From positions 1 through 64,000 of the forward strand of contig NZ_SUUH01000005.1 in NCBI RefSeq assembly GCF_015062615.1: a stretch of DNA of 64,000 nucleotides, read 5' to 3'. Below the pieces are notes generated by a model that did not search any database, had not been told where the DNA came from, and saw only the letters and a list, made by a program, of their open reading frames with translations. The DNA comes from Denitrobacterium detoxificans (GTDB lineage Bacteria > Actinomycetota > Coriobacteriia > Coriobacteriales > Eggerthellaceae). Shown here piece by piece: positions 7,673 to 17,241 of the stretch. The position numbers were made by a program, and so were the translations under genes. How positions within the stretch are numbered: position 1 is the first letter of the stretch; the number at the start of each line of letters is the position of its first letter.

Positions 7673-8902
7673 ATGAAATCTGAACGAGTTGATATATGCA
7701 TTGTCGGTGGCGGGGCCTCGGGCCTTGCTGCCGCTATTACGGCGGCGCGCGCGGGACGTAGCGTCGTTGTGTTGGAGTGCGATTACGAACACGGGCGCTC
7801 CATCAAGCGTACGGGCGATGGGCGCTGCAACATTGCGAATGCGCATACGCATGCGGGCTTGTATCGCAACGAATGCTTTGTCGAGCAGGCATTTCGCGCC
7901 TGCTCTCCCGAACGAGCGCTGGCGTTTTTGGAAAGCTGCGGCCTGGTGCTGCGACAGGAATCCGAGGGCCGATTGTATCCCCAGGCCAACAAGGCAACGT
8001 CGGTCGTGGATGCGCTGCTTCTTGCGGCGCAGCGCGCGGGCGTTCGCATCGAGCTAGGGTGCAGCGTAACGAGCGTGCTTCCGTATGGTGACGCGTGGCA
8101 GGTCGCCTATGATCGTATGCAGCTGCCGCAGACGAGCAAGCGCGTTACGGCGCGCGATCTTGCCGCCGCCCGCGCGCATGCCCAGGCCATGCAGCTGCAG
8201 GCACGCAGTGTGGTGTATTGCGCGGGCGGCGACGCTCCTACGTCGGTGTTGCCCGCTACGGTGAAGGTGCATCCCTCAGTGCCCGTGCTTGGGCCCCTTG
8301 CCACCGATGTTGCCCCCATCGCTGGCCTCGATAAGGTGCGCGTGAAGTGCGCGCTTCAATCGGGCGATGTGCGCGAAGAGGGGGAAGTCACGTTTCGCGA
8401 GTACGGTGTTTCCGGCATTGCCGCCTTCAACCTGTCTCGTCTCGTGCGGCCGGGCGACGTCATTGCCATCGATTTCCTGCCTGCATGCGAAGGCGATTCC
8501 GCCGAAGCGCTGCTGCAGCGTCGCCTTGGCGTCATGGAGCCGTGCACGGCGGAGGAATTCTGCGTGGGCATGCTCCTGCCCGAAGTTGCGCATGCGGTGT
8601 TGCATGCTGCGGGCCTGAAGGGGCGTGGTCCCATGAGCCAGGACGGCGTTGCCCTGCTGGCTCGCACGTTGAAGGCGTTTCCCCTTGTGGTGAAGGGGTT
8701 GGGGGACGAGCGACTTTGTCAGGTGCATCGGGGTGGCGTTGCCGTGGAGGCGGTACGCCCCGAAACCATGGAGGTTGCCGGTCAGCCTGGGCTGTACGTT
8801 TGCGGCGAAGCACTCGATGTGGATGCCCCTTGTGGTGGCTACAACCTGCACTGGGCATGGGTGAGCGGCATTGTCGCTGGAGAGGCGGCGAGTGTGCGAT
8901 GA
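7673..8902 (+). CDS. FAD-dependent oxidoreductase, HI0933/BaiN type
   Basis: The 409-residue product begins with a dinucleotide-binding motif, ICIVGGGASGLAAA, and has the family blocks GRCNIAN and EGRLYPQ, a C-terminal VHRGGVAVEAV and CGEALDVDAPCGGYNLHWAWVSG. These are typical of HI0933-like flavoproteins, a group that includes BaiN; the natural substrate here is unknown. I start at 7673 because the FAD motif then begins a few residues in, as in relatives; an ATG at 7646 is possible. The stop overlaps the next start by four bases (ATGA), so it is translationally coupled to a second flavoprotein. Confidence 0.88.
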   Translation: MKSERVDICIVGGGASGLAAAITAARAGRSVVVLECDYEHGRSIKRTGDGRCNIANAHTHAGLYRNECFVEQAFRACSPERALAFLESCGLVLRQESEGRLYPQANKATSVVDALLLAAQRAGVRIELGCSVTSVLPYGDAWQVAYDRMQLPQTSKRVTARDLAAARAHAQAMQLQARSVVYCAGGDAPTSVLPATVKVHPSVPVLGPLATDVAPIAGLDKVRVKCALQSGDVREEGEVTFREYGVSGIAAFNLSRLVRPGDVIAIDFLPACEGDSAEALLQRRLGVMEPCTAEEFCVGMLLPEVAHAVLHAAGLKGRGPMSQDGVALLARTLKAFPLVVKGLGDERLCQVHRGGVAVEAVRPETMEVAGQPGLYVCGEALDVDAPCGGYNLHWAWVSGIVAGEAASVR

Positions 8903-11247
8903 TCAGGGTTCCCAACGTACGATGCTCGCTCGATGACGAGCGGCAGACGCGGGGCGATGCCCCGTTTACGGAAGGCGCGCTCGTACGCGCCGTGGCGAAG
9001 AAACTGGGCGTTTCTCCTGGCCAAGTGCTTTGGGTGCGCACGTTGCGGCGCAGCATCGATGCCCGCAAGAAGACCGATGTGCACTTTACCGTGACGGCAT
9101 GCGTGCGCCTGCGGAGTGAGCAAGCGGAGGCTGCTGCCGTGCAAGATGGGAAGGCTCAGCCGTATTGCGAACCCGCTCCACTTGCATTCCCCCAGCTGAG
9201 TGTTTCGGACGAATCGCGCCCCCTGGTGGTGGGCGCGGGTCCTGCGGGGCTTTTCTGTGCGCTCTATCTGGCGCATGCCGGCTTGCGCCCGCTGCTCGTG
9301 GAGCGGGGCGATGCTGTGGAAGAACGCATGCGAATCGTGAATGCGTTCAATGAAGGCGCGCCGCTCGACGTACATACCAATATCCAGTTTGGCGAAGGTG
9401 GTGCAGGCACGTTTTCGGATGGCAAGCTCACCACGAACACCAAGCATCCCCTCACACCGTATGCCCTGCAGTGGTTCGTGGAGGCGGGTGCGCCCCAGGA
9501 CATCCTGTGGGATGCGAAGCCCCATATCGGCAGCGATGTGCTGCCCGGGGTTGTTCGCTCATTGCGCGAGCGCATTATCGATTTGGGTGGCGAGGTGCGC
9601 TTTGGTACGCAATTGGTGGACGCGCGCTTTGCAGAAGGAAGGCTGTGCGAAGCCGTTTTGGAAGATGTGCGCACCGGCGAGCGTTCGGTGGTGCCCGCAA
9701 CGCGCATGGTGGTGGCCTGCGGCCATTCGGCGCGCGACACGTTCGAGGCGATTCGTGCATGGGGTTTGTTCATGGAGCAGAAGCCCTTTTCCATGGGTGT
9801 GCGCATCGAGCATCCTCAGGCTCTGATCAACCAGTCGCAGTGGGGTTCAGCGGCTAGTCACCCCGCGTTGCGCAATCGCGCAGCCGATTACAAGATGGCC
9901 ATTCACGTGAATAAGCGCCGCAGTGCGTATACGTTTTGCATGTGCCCTGGCGGCACGGTGGTTCCCGCGGCAAGCGAGGAGCATTCAGTTGTCACCAACG
10001 GCATGAGCGAGCGTGCGCGCGATGGGAGCAACGCCAATGCTGCGCTGCTCGTGAACGTCGATCCAGCGGATTTTGGCTCGAGCGATCCGCTTGCGGGCAT
10101 GTATCTGCAGCGCGAGGTTGAGCAGCGTGCGTTTCGCGTTGCCGTGGAAGCGGGTGGTGCCCCCTATTCTGCCCCCGCTCAGACGGTGGGCGATTTCCTG
10201 GCCAGCATGCATCGTCCCGCCTCGAAGGGTGCGGGTTGCTCAAGCGTGCAGCCAACGTACGCACGTGGCGTGGTGCAAGCGCAGCTGCAAAATGTGCTAC
10301 CCGCTTTCGTGTGCGAAACCCTTGCCGATGCGCTTCCCCAGATGGAGACACGCCTGCATGGGTTTGCCGCGTCCCAGGCCGTTATGACGGCTCCCGAAAC
10401 CAGGTCGTCTTCGCCCGTGCGCATGTGTCGTGGCAACGATTGCCAGGCATTTCTAGGGACGGAGGCGTCGCGCGATCGGGCAGGGGCGACGGGCGTATAT
10501 CCCTGTGGCGAAGGCGCGGGATATGCCGGCGGTATTGTCTCTGCTGCGGCCGACGGCATGCGCGTGGCCCAATGCATTGTGAACGAGTTTGCTTTGGACT
10601 CTGCCGCGGAAAGCGCGGGGGAGGGTGCCCGCGATGAGGCATGCGCCAAGAGCACTGACGTGGCGAAGGCCGCGGCTGCATTGCGTGCTGGTAAGGCCGT
10701 TGCGTTTCCTACCGATACCGTCTTTGGCTTGGGGGTGGCGGTGGAGCATGCTTCGTCGCCCGAAGAGCTCTATCGTATAAAGCGCCGCCCTGCGAACAAG
10801 CCCGTGGCATGGCTCGTGCGTGGCGTGCATGACCTAGGCGTCTATGGCGAAAGCGTTCCCGAATATGCTTATGACCTGGTACAACGTCATTGGCCGGGTG
10901 CGCTTACGCTTATCGTGCGTGCAAGCGATGCCGTGCCGCAGGCGTATCAGTCGGCTCAGGGCACCATTGCATTGCGCATGCCCAATAGTGCGGTTTCGCG
11001 GCAGCTTATGGACCTCGTGGGCTGTCCGCTTGCCACGACGTCCGCGAATGTGTCGGGGGAGGATGCCCCCGCAAGCGCATCGGCCCTTTCGCCTGCTATC
11101 GTATCGGGCGCTGCCGTGGTCGTGAGCGGTTCGGTGCGTGCAAGCGGTGTTGCGTCCACGGTGGTGGACTGCACGGGGGGTGCCCCCCGCATCGTGCGTC
11201 AGGGCACGGTTGAAATTAAGGTGAAAACGGCGAAAGCCGACCAATAG
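8899..11247 (+). CDS. fusion of COG2509-type FAD dehydrogenase and TsaC/YrdC domain
   Basis: One open frame of 782 residues. Residues about 1-565 form a COG2509-like flavoprotein with a GAGPAGLFCALY FAD motif near 110, the FGEGGAGTFSDGKLTT block and a C-terminal PCGEGAGYAGGI. Residues about 590-775 form a YrdC/TsaC domain that makes threonylcarbamoyl-AMP for the t6A base at tRNA position 37; PTDTVFGLG, KRRPANKP, HWPGALTL, ATTSANVSGE and RIVRQG are all visible, while the Sua5 C-terminal domain is absent. No stop or ribosome site separates the halves. The start overlaps the previous stop. What the flavoprotein does for tRNA modification, if anything, is unknown. Confidence 0.9.
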   Translation: MIRVPNVRCSLDDERQTRGDAPFTEGALVRAVAKKLGVSPGQVLWVRTLRRSIDARKKTDVHFTVTACVRLRSEQAEAAAVQDGKAQPYCEPAPLAFPQLSVSDESRPLVVGAGPAGLFCALYLAHAGLRPLLVERGDAVEERMRIVNAFNEGAPLDVHTNIQFGEGGAGTFSDGKLTTNTKHPLTPYALQWFVEAGAPQDILWDAKPHIGSDVLPGVVRSLRERIIDLGGEVRFGTQLVDARFAEGRLCEAVLEDVRTGERSVVPATRMVVACGHSARDTFEAIRAWGLFMEQKPFSMGVRIEHPQALINQSQWGSAASHPALRNRAADYKMAIHVNKRRSAYTFCMCPGGTVVPAASEEHSVVTNGMSERARDGSNANAALLVNVDPADFGSSDPLAGMYLQREVEQRAFRVAVEAGGAPYSAPAQTVGDFLASMHRPASKGAGCSSVQPTYARGVVQAQLQNVLPAFVCETLADALPQMETRLHGFAASQAVMTAPETRSSSPVRMCRGNDCQAFLGTEASRDRAGATGVYPCGEGAGYAGGIVSAAADGMRVAQCIVNEFALDSAAESAGEGARDEACAKSTDVAKAAAALRAGKAVAFPTDTVFGLGVAVEHASSPEELYRIKRRPANKPVAWLVRGVHDLGVYGESVPEYAYDLVQRHWPGALTLIVRASDAVPQAYQSAQGTIALRMPNSAVSRQLMDLVGCPLATTSANVSGEDAPASASALSPAIVSGAAVVVSGSVRASGVASTVVDCTGGAPRIVRQGTVEIKVKTAKADQ

Positions 11248-11274
11248 GCTACCTGTAGTTGCAAGGAGGACCCC

Positions 11275-12237
11275 ATGCAGGAAGAGGGACAGGTGGAGCA
11301 GGTTAAGGAAGCCATCAAGCGAGAGGAGTTCTACTTCGATTCCTCCGATGGCGAGACGCGCATTCGCGCCCTTGTGTGGGCGCCCGCGGGTGCGCCGCGC
11401 GCTATCGTGCAGATTGCGCATGGCATGGTAGAGCATATCGAGCGTTACGACGATTTTGCCCGCATGCTTGCCGCGAGCGGATACGTGGTGTTCGGCAACG
11501 ATCATATTGGCCATGGCAAGAGTGTGCTGCACGTGAGCGAACTGGGAGAACTGCCCGTTGGCGGCAACGACATCATGATCTCCGACGTGGATGCGCTGCG
11601 TCGCATTGCGCAGGATCGCTTCCCCGGCATCCCTTACGTGCTGTTTGGCCATTCCATGGGCAGTTTCATCGCGCGCTGCTATGCAGGCCGCCATGGTGCG
11701 GGTTTGGCGGGGCTTATCCTGTGCGGATCGGGCGACCAGCCGCGTCCCGTTGCGTTTGCCGGCGAGCGCCTTTCCCGACTTATCGCGCGAGCAAGTGGAT
11801 GGGATTATCGCAGCCGGTTTCTTCATAACATTGCCGTTGGGTCCTACGCGAAGCGCATTCCGGATGCTACCTCTCCGTTGGCTTGGCTTAACACGTCGGA
11901 AGAATGCGTGAAGCGCTATGCCGACGACCCCGCGTGCGGTGCGATGTTTTCCGCGGGTGGCTATGCCTCTCTGCTTTCTCTCGTGCTTGAAGCATCTTCT
12001 TCGGGGTGCCTGCATGGCATTCCCTCCGAGCTCCCCATCTTGTTCGTCTCGGGTTCGTGCGATCCCGTGGGAGATATGGGCAAGGGCGTGAGGAACGCTG
12101 CTGCGGCGCTGATCGCGTCCGATCACTCCGATGTGGAGGTGCGCCTGTACGAGGGCATGCGCCACGAGATCTTGAACGAGCCCGCCCACGAGTTGGTATA
12201 CGCCGACGTGCTGGATTGGCTGGAGGAGCGTCTGTGA
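11275..12237 (+). CDS. alpha/beta hydrolase, lysophospholipase/monoacylglycerol lipase-like
   Basis: A 320-residue cytoplasmic serine hydrolase of the S33/Hydrolase_4 type. The triad is visible: Ser127 in GHSMGS, Asp263 in SGSCDPVGD and His297 in GMRHEILNE; AHGMVEHIERYDDFA and DHIGHGKS are also family blocks. AAGGAGGA precedes the start. Its stop overlaps the glpK start (GTGA), so the pair is coupled. A lipase releasing glycerol beside a glycerol kinase would make a short glyceride-use pathway; this is inferred from context. Confidence 0.9.
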   Translation: MQEEGQVEQVKEAIKREEFYFDSSDGETRIRALVWAPAGAPRAIVQIAHGMVEHIERYDDFARMLAASGYVVFGNDHIGHGKSVLHVSELGELPVGGNDIMISDVDALRRIAQDRFPGIPYVLFGHSMGSFIARCYAGRHGAGLAGLILCGSGDQPRPVAFAGERLSRLIARASGWDYRSRFLHNIAVGSYAKRIPDATSPLAWLNTSEECVKRYADDPACGAMFSAGGYASLLSLVLEASSSGCLHGIPSELPILFVSGSCDPVGDMGKGVRNAAAALIASDHSDVEVRLYEGMRHEILNEPAHELVYADVLDWLEERL

Positions 12238-13778
12238 GCAAGTACGTTATCGCGCTGGACCAGGGCACCACGTCGTCCCGCGCCCTCCTTGTCGACCGCG
12301 ATTGCATCGTGCGCGGCGTGTACCAGATGACCTTCATGCAGCATTATCCCCAGCCTGGTTGGGTAGAGCACGATGCGCTCGAAATACTTTCGACGCAGCT
12401 TTCGGTGCTGCATGACGTCATGGATGCCTTTGCCGTGCAACCGAGCGACGTGAATGCCATCGGCATTACCAATCAGCGCGAGACCACGGTGCTGTGGGAT
12501 CGTCGCACGGGCGAACCCATTGCCCCTGCTATTGTGTGGCAATGCCGCCGTACGGCGCCCATCATCGAAGAGCTTTGCGCTGACCCCGCTCTGCGCGAGC
12601 GCATCACCGACGCCACGGGACTCATTCCCGATGCGTATTTTTCGGCGAGCAAGATTGCGTGGTTGCTCGATAATGTGCCGGGCGCGCGCGAGGCGGCCTG
12701 TGCCGGCGATATCCTGTTCGGAACCATCGATACGTGGCTCATTTGGAACCTTACGGGCGGCGTCGTGCACGCAACCGATTACACGAACGCCAGCCGCACC
12801 ATGCTCTTCGACATTCATGCAGGTGAATGGTGCGATTGGCTCTGCGAGCTCTTCAATGTGCCCATGGCCATGCTTCCCGAGGTGCGTCCCTCGTCGTCGC
12901 ATTTTGGCGTTACGGCTGGTAGCGTGCCTGCGGCTTCATGTGCGCGTTCGTTTTCGTTTCCCTCCATTCCTGCGGGCATTCCCATCTGCGGTGTGGCGGG
13001 CGACCAGCAGTCGGCCCTGTTCGGGCAGTGCTGCACGCGCCCGGGCGATGCGAAGAACACCTACGGTACGGGATGCTTTTTGCTCATGCACACGGGCAAC
13101 GAGGCCATTCGCTCGAAGAACAACCTGGTTACGACGATTGCCGCCAGCGAGCCTGGCATTTCGGGCCTGGAGTATGCGCTCGAGGGTAGCGTGTTCATGG
13201 CGGGTGCGCTCATCCAATGGCTGCGCGACGAGCTGAAGATGATTGGCTCCGCCTCGGAAAGCGAGCAGTTGGCGCGCAGCGTGCCCGACACCGCGGGCGT
13301 CTATATCGTGCCTGCGTTTACGGGCCTGGGCGCTCCCTATTGGGATGCCCAGGCGCGTGGGGCAATCTACGGGCTTACGCGGGGTGCGAATCGCGCGCAT
13401 ATCGTGCGCGCCGCGCTCGAGGCGCTGGCGTATCAGGTGAGCGACCTCATGACCAGCATGGTTGCCGACGCGGGTGTGCGCGTGGAAACGTTGGCCGTTG
13501 ACGGTGGCGCCGCGCGCAATGACTTCCTCATGCAGTTCCAGGCCGACATCCTGGGCTGCAGGCTCGTTCGTCCCGCGAATGCGGAAACCACGGCGGCGGG
13601 TGCGGCGTTCCTGGCTGGCCTGCATACGGGTTTCTGGAAGGATATGGACGAGATTCGCAGCAAGCGCGTCATCGAGAACGTGTACTCTTCCCAGATGGAT
13701 GCCGCTCGGCGTGCCCAGCTGCTCAGTGGCTGGAAGTCGTGCATCGAACGCACCAGGACGAATCAAACCGTTGAATGA
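12234..13778 (+). CDS. glpK: glycerol kinase
   Basis: Phosphorylates glycerol to glycerol 3-phosphate with ATP in the cytoplasm. The 514-residue FGGY-family protein starts IALDQGTTSSRALL and has ITNQRETTVLWD, IVWQCRRT, GVAGDQQSALFGQ, YGTGCFLL and DGGAARNDFLMQFQADI. The GTG start at 12234 overlaps the preceding hydrolase stop and is served by TGGAGGAG inside that gene. No glycerol facilitator or glycerol-3-phosphate dehydrogenase lies nearby, so uptake is encoded elsewhere or the substrate comes from lipid breakdown. Confidence 0.96.
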   Translation: MSKYVIALDQGTTSSRALLVDRDCIVRGVYQMTFMQHYPQPGWVEHDALEILSTQLSVLHDVMDAFAVQPSDVNAIGITNQRETTVLWDRRTGEPIAPAIVWQCRRTAPIIEELCADPALRERITDATGLIPDAYFSASKIAWLLDNVPGAREAACAGDILFGTIDTWLIWNLTGGVVHATDYTNASRTMLFDIHAGEWCDWLCELFNVPMAMLPEVRPSSSHFGVTAGSVPAASCARSFSFPSIPAGIPICGVAGDQQSALFGQCCTRPGDAKNTYGTGCFLLMHTGNEAIRSKNNLVTTIAASEPGISGLEYALEGSVFMAGALIQWLRDELKMIGSASESEQLARSVPDTAGVYIVPAFTGLGAPYWDAQARGAIYGLTRGANRAHIVRAALEALAYQVSDLMTSMVADAGVRVETLAVDGGAARNDFLMQFQADILGCRLVRPANAETTAAGAAFLAGLHTGFWKDMDEIRSKRVIENVYSSQMDAARRAQLLSGWKSCIERTRTNQTVE

Positions 13779-13812
13779 CATGTTCGGGCCTGAGTAATCC
13801 CTTTTGATATCA

Positions 13813-13835
13813 TTGAACCATCATTTCTGGTTGAA
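13813..13835. promoter_or_regulatory. possible operator upstream of the CmpB-like gene
   Basis: TTGAACCA and TGGTTGAA form an inverted repeat (7 of 8 pairs, 7-base spacer) 27 bases before the start. Purely a sequence observation. Confidence 0.3.
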
Positions 13836-13862
13836 ATTGGGTTCATCGGAGGGGGATGCCTT

Positions 13863-15395
13863 ATGGCCGAGGGTGCCGAGAGTTCCGTCAACGACGAGTA
13901 CGTAACGGGTCGTGCCGACCGCGCACGGATTACGCGCGGTGCCCAGCTCGATGCTGCCGAGGCGGTTGCCATGGCTGGTGTGGCCATGGAATCCGATGTC
14001 GAAGCGGAGGAAGCCAGGCGGGAAAGCTTCAGGGCGGAACGCGCGGGCGATCGCGCGGCCGCTAAAGAGGCGCGTGCTCGGGAGCGCGCTGCGCGCAAGA
14101 AGGCGAATGCCGACCACAAGGCTGCAACCAAATCGGCGCATCAGGCTTATCAGGCCATCAAGTTCAGCGCGCCGAATAAGCTCGGGTTCATTCGCGTGGT
14201 TCAGGTGCTCTTCGCCATTCACATCGTGTTTACCCTGCTGGCGCTTATTCTGTCGTCGCGCGATACCGTGGTTTACAGTTCCGCGACCATCCTCGAATGG
14301 ATTATGGTGATTCTCGAGGGCGTGGCGTTCTGGCTGTTCGTGAACCGCTACAAGATAGCGCGTCCATTCGTGATAGGCATGGCGGTCCTTGCCATGATTG
14401 TTCCGGCAATCGCCAGCATTGCGTCGGGCACGTTCTCCCTTTCCATGCTCATTAGCTCGTCGCTCTTCTACATCTTCCTCATCTTGTATTTCGCCCTGTC
14501 GAAGCGTGCGAAGGCAGTGCTCGTCAACGACCTCACGCCCAATCGTACGGAAGCGCCGAAGGAGGAGTTCGTCATCAATCGGCGCGGTTGGCCGTTCGTG
14601 CGCAACCTCATCATGTACTTCGTGGTGTTCTCGGTGCTGGGACACTGGATGGAGGCTGGCATGTGCCAGTTCATTCGCCTCGGATTGGTGCAAGGCGAGT
14701 ACGACCCCACGAATACCATGCTTTGGCGTGATTGGCTGTATCCGTATCCCATGGAGGGCGCGGCGGTGGTCATCATTGCCTTGGCGCTCTATCCACTGCT
14801 CGTTTGGTTGAAGGGTAAGTTCAAGAACCGCCTGGTTCCGTATGCCATCAGCTTCGTGGTCAATGCGCTCGTGTGCTCGCTCATCGAGTTCAGCATGGGC
14901 CTCATCGTCAACGCCGATCTGCAGCTGTGGAACTACAGCGACAACTTCGGCAACATCATGGGGCAGGTGTGCTTGCAGAATGCCCTTGCCTTTGGCGTGG
15001 CCGCCTCCATCATCGCATGGTTCGTGTATCCGCTTATGGAGCGATGGCTCGCACGCGTGCCGCGTGACATCATGAACATCGCGTTTGTCGTGGTGCTCTT
15101 GTTTGGCGGCATACTCTGGTCGCTTTACCTCATTGATCCTCCCGAGACCGTGAACTCCTCTGCGTATAGCCAGCAGGCTGCGGAAGACCCAGCGCGTGAC
15201 GAGGTGAGATCGATTGACGTCTCGGTCATCTTGGAGGAAGGCTCCATCGAGAGCCTGAGGGAAACCATTGACTCGTCGCAGTACCTTTCCGATGAGCAGA
15301 AGGAAGCGGCTCGAGCGCATCTAGATGAGGCGATGAATAACCTGAAAGACGTCGAAGCAGACATTGGCGCCGAGCAACTCGAGCCCGCATCGTAG
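13863..15395 (+). CDS. CmpB-like (putative ABC transporter type IV) membrane protein
   Basis: The 510-residue protein has a long charged, alanine-rich N-terminus (1-105, probably coiled coil), several membrane segments from about residue 109, and an ABC_trans_CmpB-like half marked by FSVLGHWMEAGMCQ and FGNIMGQVCLQNALAFG. A soluble acidic tail (about 430-510) follows the last segment. The family is predicted membrane transport or sensing but has no settled function. GGAGGGGG precedes the ATG. No ATPase partner is adjacent, so an ABC role is doubtful. Confidence 0.8.
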   Translation: MAEGAESSVNDEYVTGRADRARITRGAQLDAAEAVAMAGVAMESDVEAEEARRESFRAERAGDRAAAKEARARERAARKKANADHKAATKSAHQAYQAIKFSAPNKLGFIRVVQVLFAIHIVFTLLALILSSRDTVVYSSATILEWIMVILEGVAFWLFVNRYKIARPFVIGMAVLAMIVPAIASIASGTFSLSMLISSSLFYIFLILYFALSKRAKAVLVNDLTPNRTEAPKEEFVINRRGWPFVRNLIMYFVVFSVLGHWMEAGMCQFIRLGLVQGEYDPTNTMLWRDWLYPYPMEGAAVVIIALALYPLLVWLKGKFKNRLVPYAISFVVNALVCSLIEFSMGLIVNADLQLWNYSDNFGNIMGQVCLQNALAFGVAASIIAWFVYPLMERWLARVPRDIMNIAFVVVLLFGGILWSLYLIDPPETVNSSAYSQQAAEDPARDEVRSIDVSVILEEGSIESLRETIDSSQYLSDEQKEAARAHLDEAMNNLKDVEADIGAEQLEPAS

Positions 15396-15404
15396 CGCTT
15401 TGGG

Positions 15405-16397
15405 CTAGCTTTCCCGGGACATCTTGTCCTTGCCCTTCGTGGCGACGAGCAGAATGGTTGCTACCATCAGGGCAAGGCCGATCCAATCGTATCCGCTGAA
15501 GGCGGTCGCCGTAAGGATAGCCGAGCATGCGGTTGCGCTTACGGGCTCGATGGCTCCTAGCTGGCTTCCGCGAACGGCGCCTACTACCGACATGCCGTGC
15601 AGGAACAGGAAATATGCCGCGAATGTTCCCAGCATCACTATGATGGCGATGAGGCCTATGGCAACGACGTCAAGCTGGGGGAGTAAGGCGCTTCCCATGG
15701 CGTTTCCGCTACTTGCAATGACGTCGAGTTCCGGGAAGGCAAATGCTGCAATCCAGAGCGCAAGCGATGCGAAGCTGCCCGTGACCATGCCCAATCCGAT
15801 TACGGTGAAGCTGCCATAGCGCGGATAGAGTCGCTGCGGCGCGATGGCGCAAATGGCTGCGGCAACGGCGCTTCCCAAACCCCATATCAAGCCCAAAGCG
15901 GGTAGGTGAATGGTACCCACATCTCCCTGCGTGGCGATGATGACTGTTGCGGCCACTGCGCAAACGAGCCCGATGGCTTCGGGTATGCGAGGTGCCCGCC
16001 ATCGCGTGAGGCACGTGTAGAGCATGACCATGACGATGTTGGCGCTTTGGAGCACGGTTGCGGTGCCCGCGTTGGTGTAGGCGATGGCAATGATGTACGT
16101 TATTTGGCTTGCAAACAGGCCGAATACGCCAAAGAAGAGAATGTGGATGAGCGCCTTGGGGTCGTGGAGGAGCTCTCGTGCGCTCGTGCGACGCCCCAAT
16201 ACGATGGCGATGGCGAAAAGGGCGCCCGAAGCTACCATGCGGATGGCGGTGACGAACAGGGTCGATATGGCGTAGTTTTCGAGTAGGTATTGGGAGCACG
16301 TGCCCGAGAAGCCCCATAGCGCTGCGCCGAGCAGGGTGGATGCTACGCCCCACGCCATGCGTCCTCGTTTTGCCTGTTTCTTTTGCTCCGCCTTCAA
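15405..16397 (-). CDS. EamA-family (DMT superfamily) transporter
   Basis: 330 residues with ten predicted membrane segments in two five-segment halves, as in drug/metabolite transporters that export amino acids or metabolites. The first half has LLGAALWGFSGTCSQYLLE, the second GLIWGLGSAVAAAICAI and the typical late SQLGAIEPVSAT. The TTG start at 16397 has GAGGAG six bases upstream; no ATG fits. It lies on the same strand downstream of upp, past a strong hairpin. Substrate unknown. Confidence 0.9.
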   Translation of the reverse strand: MKAEQKKQAKRGRMAWGVASTLLGAALWGFSGTCSQYLLENYAISTLFVTAIRMVASGALFAIAIVLGRRTSARELLHDPKALIHILFFGVFGLFASQITYIIAIAYTNAGTATVLQSANIVMVMLYTCLTRWRAPRIPEAIGLVCAVAATVIIATQGDVGTIHLPALGLIWGLGSAVAAAICAIAPQRLYPRYGSFTVIGLGMVTGSFASLALWIAAFAFPELDVIASSGNAMGSALLPQLDVVAIGLIAIIVMLGTFAAYFLFLHGMSVVGAVRGSQLGAIEPVSATACSAILTATAFSGYDWIGLALMVATILLVATKGKDKMSRES

Positions 16398-16412
16398 ATG
16401 CTGCTCCTCAAT

Positions 16413-16449
16413 AACGAAGGGGAAGCGCCAAACGCGTTTCCCCTTCGTT
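16413..16449 (-). terminator. hairpin between upp and the EamA gene
   Basis: AACGAAGGGGAA pairs perfectly with TTCCCCTTCGTT, with a GCG/CGC extension inside. The T-run is poor on both strands, so it may end upp transcription only partly. Confidence 0.6.
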
Positions 16450-16469
16450 GCTTGCGTATGGCACGCGGT

Positions 16470-17123
16470 TTACTTCGTGCCGAAGATGCGGTCGCCGGCA
16501 TCGCCCAGGCCGGGCACGATGTAGGCGTCGTCGTTCAGGCACTCGTCTACGGCGCAGGTGTAGATCTGCACGTCGGGGTCGGCGTCGAGCACGGCGCGCA
16601 GGCCTTCGGGTGCGGCTACGAGCACCATCAGCTTCAGCTGCTTGACGCCCTGTTCGCGCAGGTAGCGGATGGCGTCGATGGAAGAACCGCCCGTGGCGAG
16701 CATGGGGTCGACGATGAGCACGTAGCGGCTGGCGATGTCGCTGGGCAGCTTGCCATAGTACACGTGCGGCACGTGCGTTTCCGGGTCGCGGTACATGCCC
16801 AGGTGGCCAATGTGGGCCGAGGGGATGAGCTCGAGCATGCCGTCGACCATGCCCAGGCCAGCGCGCAGAATGGGCACGATGGCGACGTCGTGGCCCGCAT
16901 CAACGTGATAGCAGGTGGTCTTGCAGATGGGCGTTTCCACCTCGACCTCTTCCAGGGTGAGGTCACGCGTGGCTTCGTAGCCCTCGAACAGGGAAAGCTC
17001 TTTCACGAGCGTGCGGAATTGGCTGCAGGGCGTGTCCTTGCTGCGCAGAATCGAAAGCTTGTGGAGCACCATGGGGTGGTCGACGACGGTTACGCGCGGG
17101 CCGAATTCTTCGAGCACAGTCAT
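16470..17123 (-). CDS. upp: uracil phosphoribosyltransferase
   Basis: Salvages uracil with PRPP to UMP in the cytoplasm. The 217-residue product carries the PRPP loop VDPMLATGGSS, the PILRAGLGMVDGML block and the uracil-binding end DAGDRIFGTK. The start at 17123 is preceded by GAAGG; upstream in-frame codons would add an unrelated tail. It is divergent from rpiB, sharing a 118-base intergenic region. Confidence 0.96.
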   Translation of the reverse strand: MTVLEEFGPRVTVVDHPMVLHKLSILRSKDTPCSQFRTLVKELSLFEGYEATRDLTLEEVEVETPICKTTCYHVDAGHDVAIVPILRAGLGMVDGMLELIPSAHIGHLGMYRDPETHVPHVYYGKLPSDIASRYVLIVDPMLATGGSSIDAIRYLREQGVKQLKLMVLVAAPEGLRAVLDADPDVQIYTCAVDECLNDDAYIVPGLGDAGDRIFGTK

Positions 17124-17176
17124 GTTGATACCTTCCTGTTTTGTCGTAATGCTGGTAGTAGTATACCGCGCGTGCC

Positions 17177-17182
17177 TATAAT
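17177..17182 (+). promoter_or_regulatory. -10 box of rpiB
   Basis: Perfect TATAAT 60 bases before rpiB; no clear -35. On the other strand TATACT at 17165-17160 may serve upp. Confidence 0.45.
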
Positions 17183-17241
17183 GGCGCCGTAAACGGATGT
17201 ATGCATGCCGAATGCATGGCATAAACGAAGGGAAAGCGCAC

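Noticed and set aside
8899..11247. Sequencing error joining two genes
   Set aside because: The frame continues without a stop or ribosome site at the junction and both domains are intact, so a true fusion is the simpler reading.
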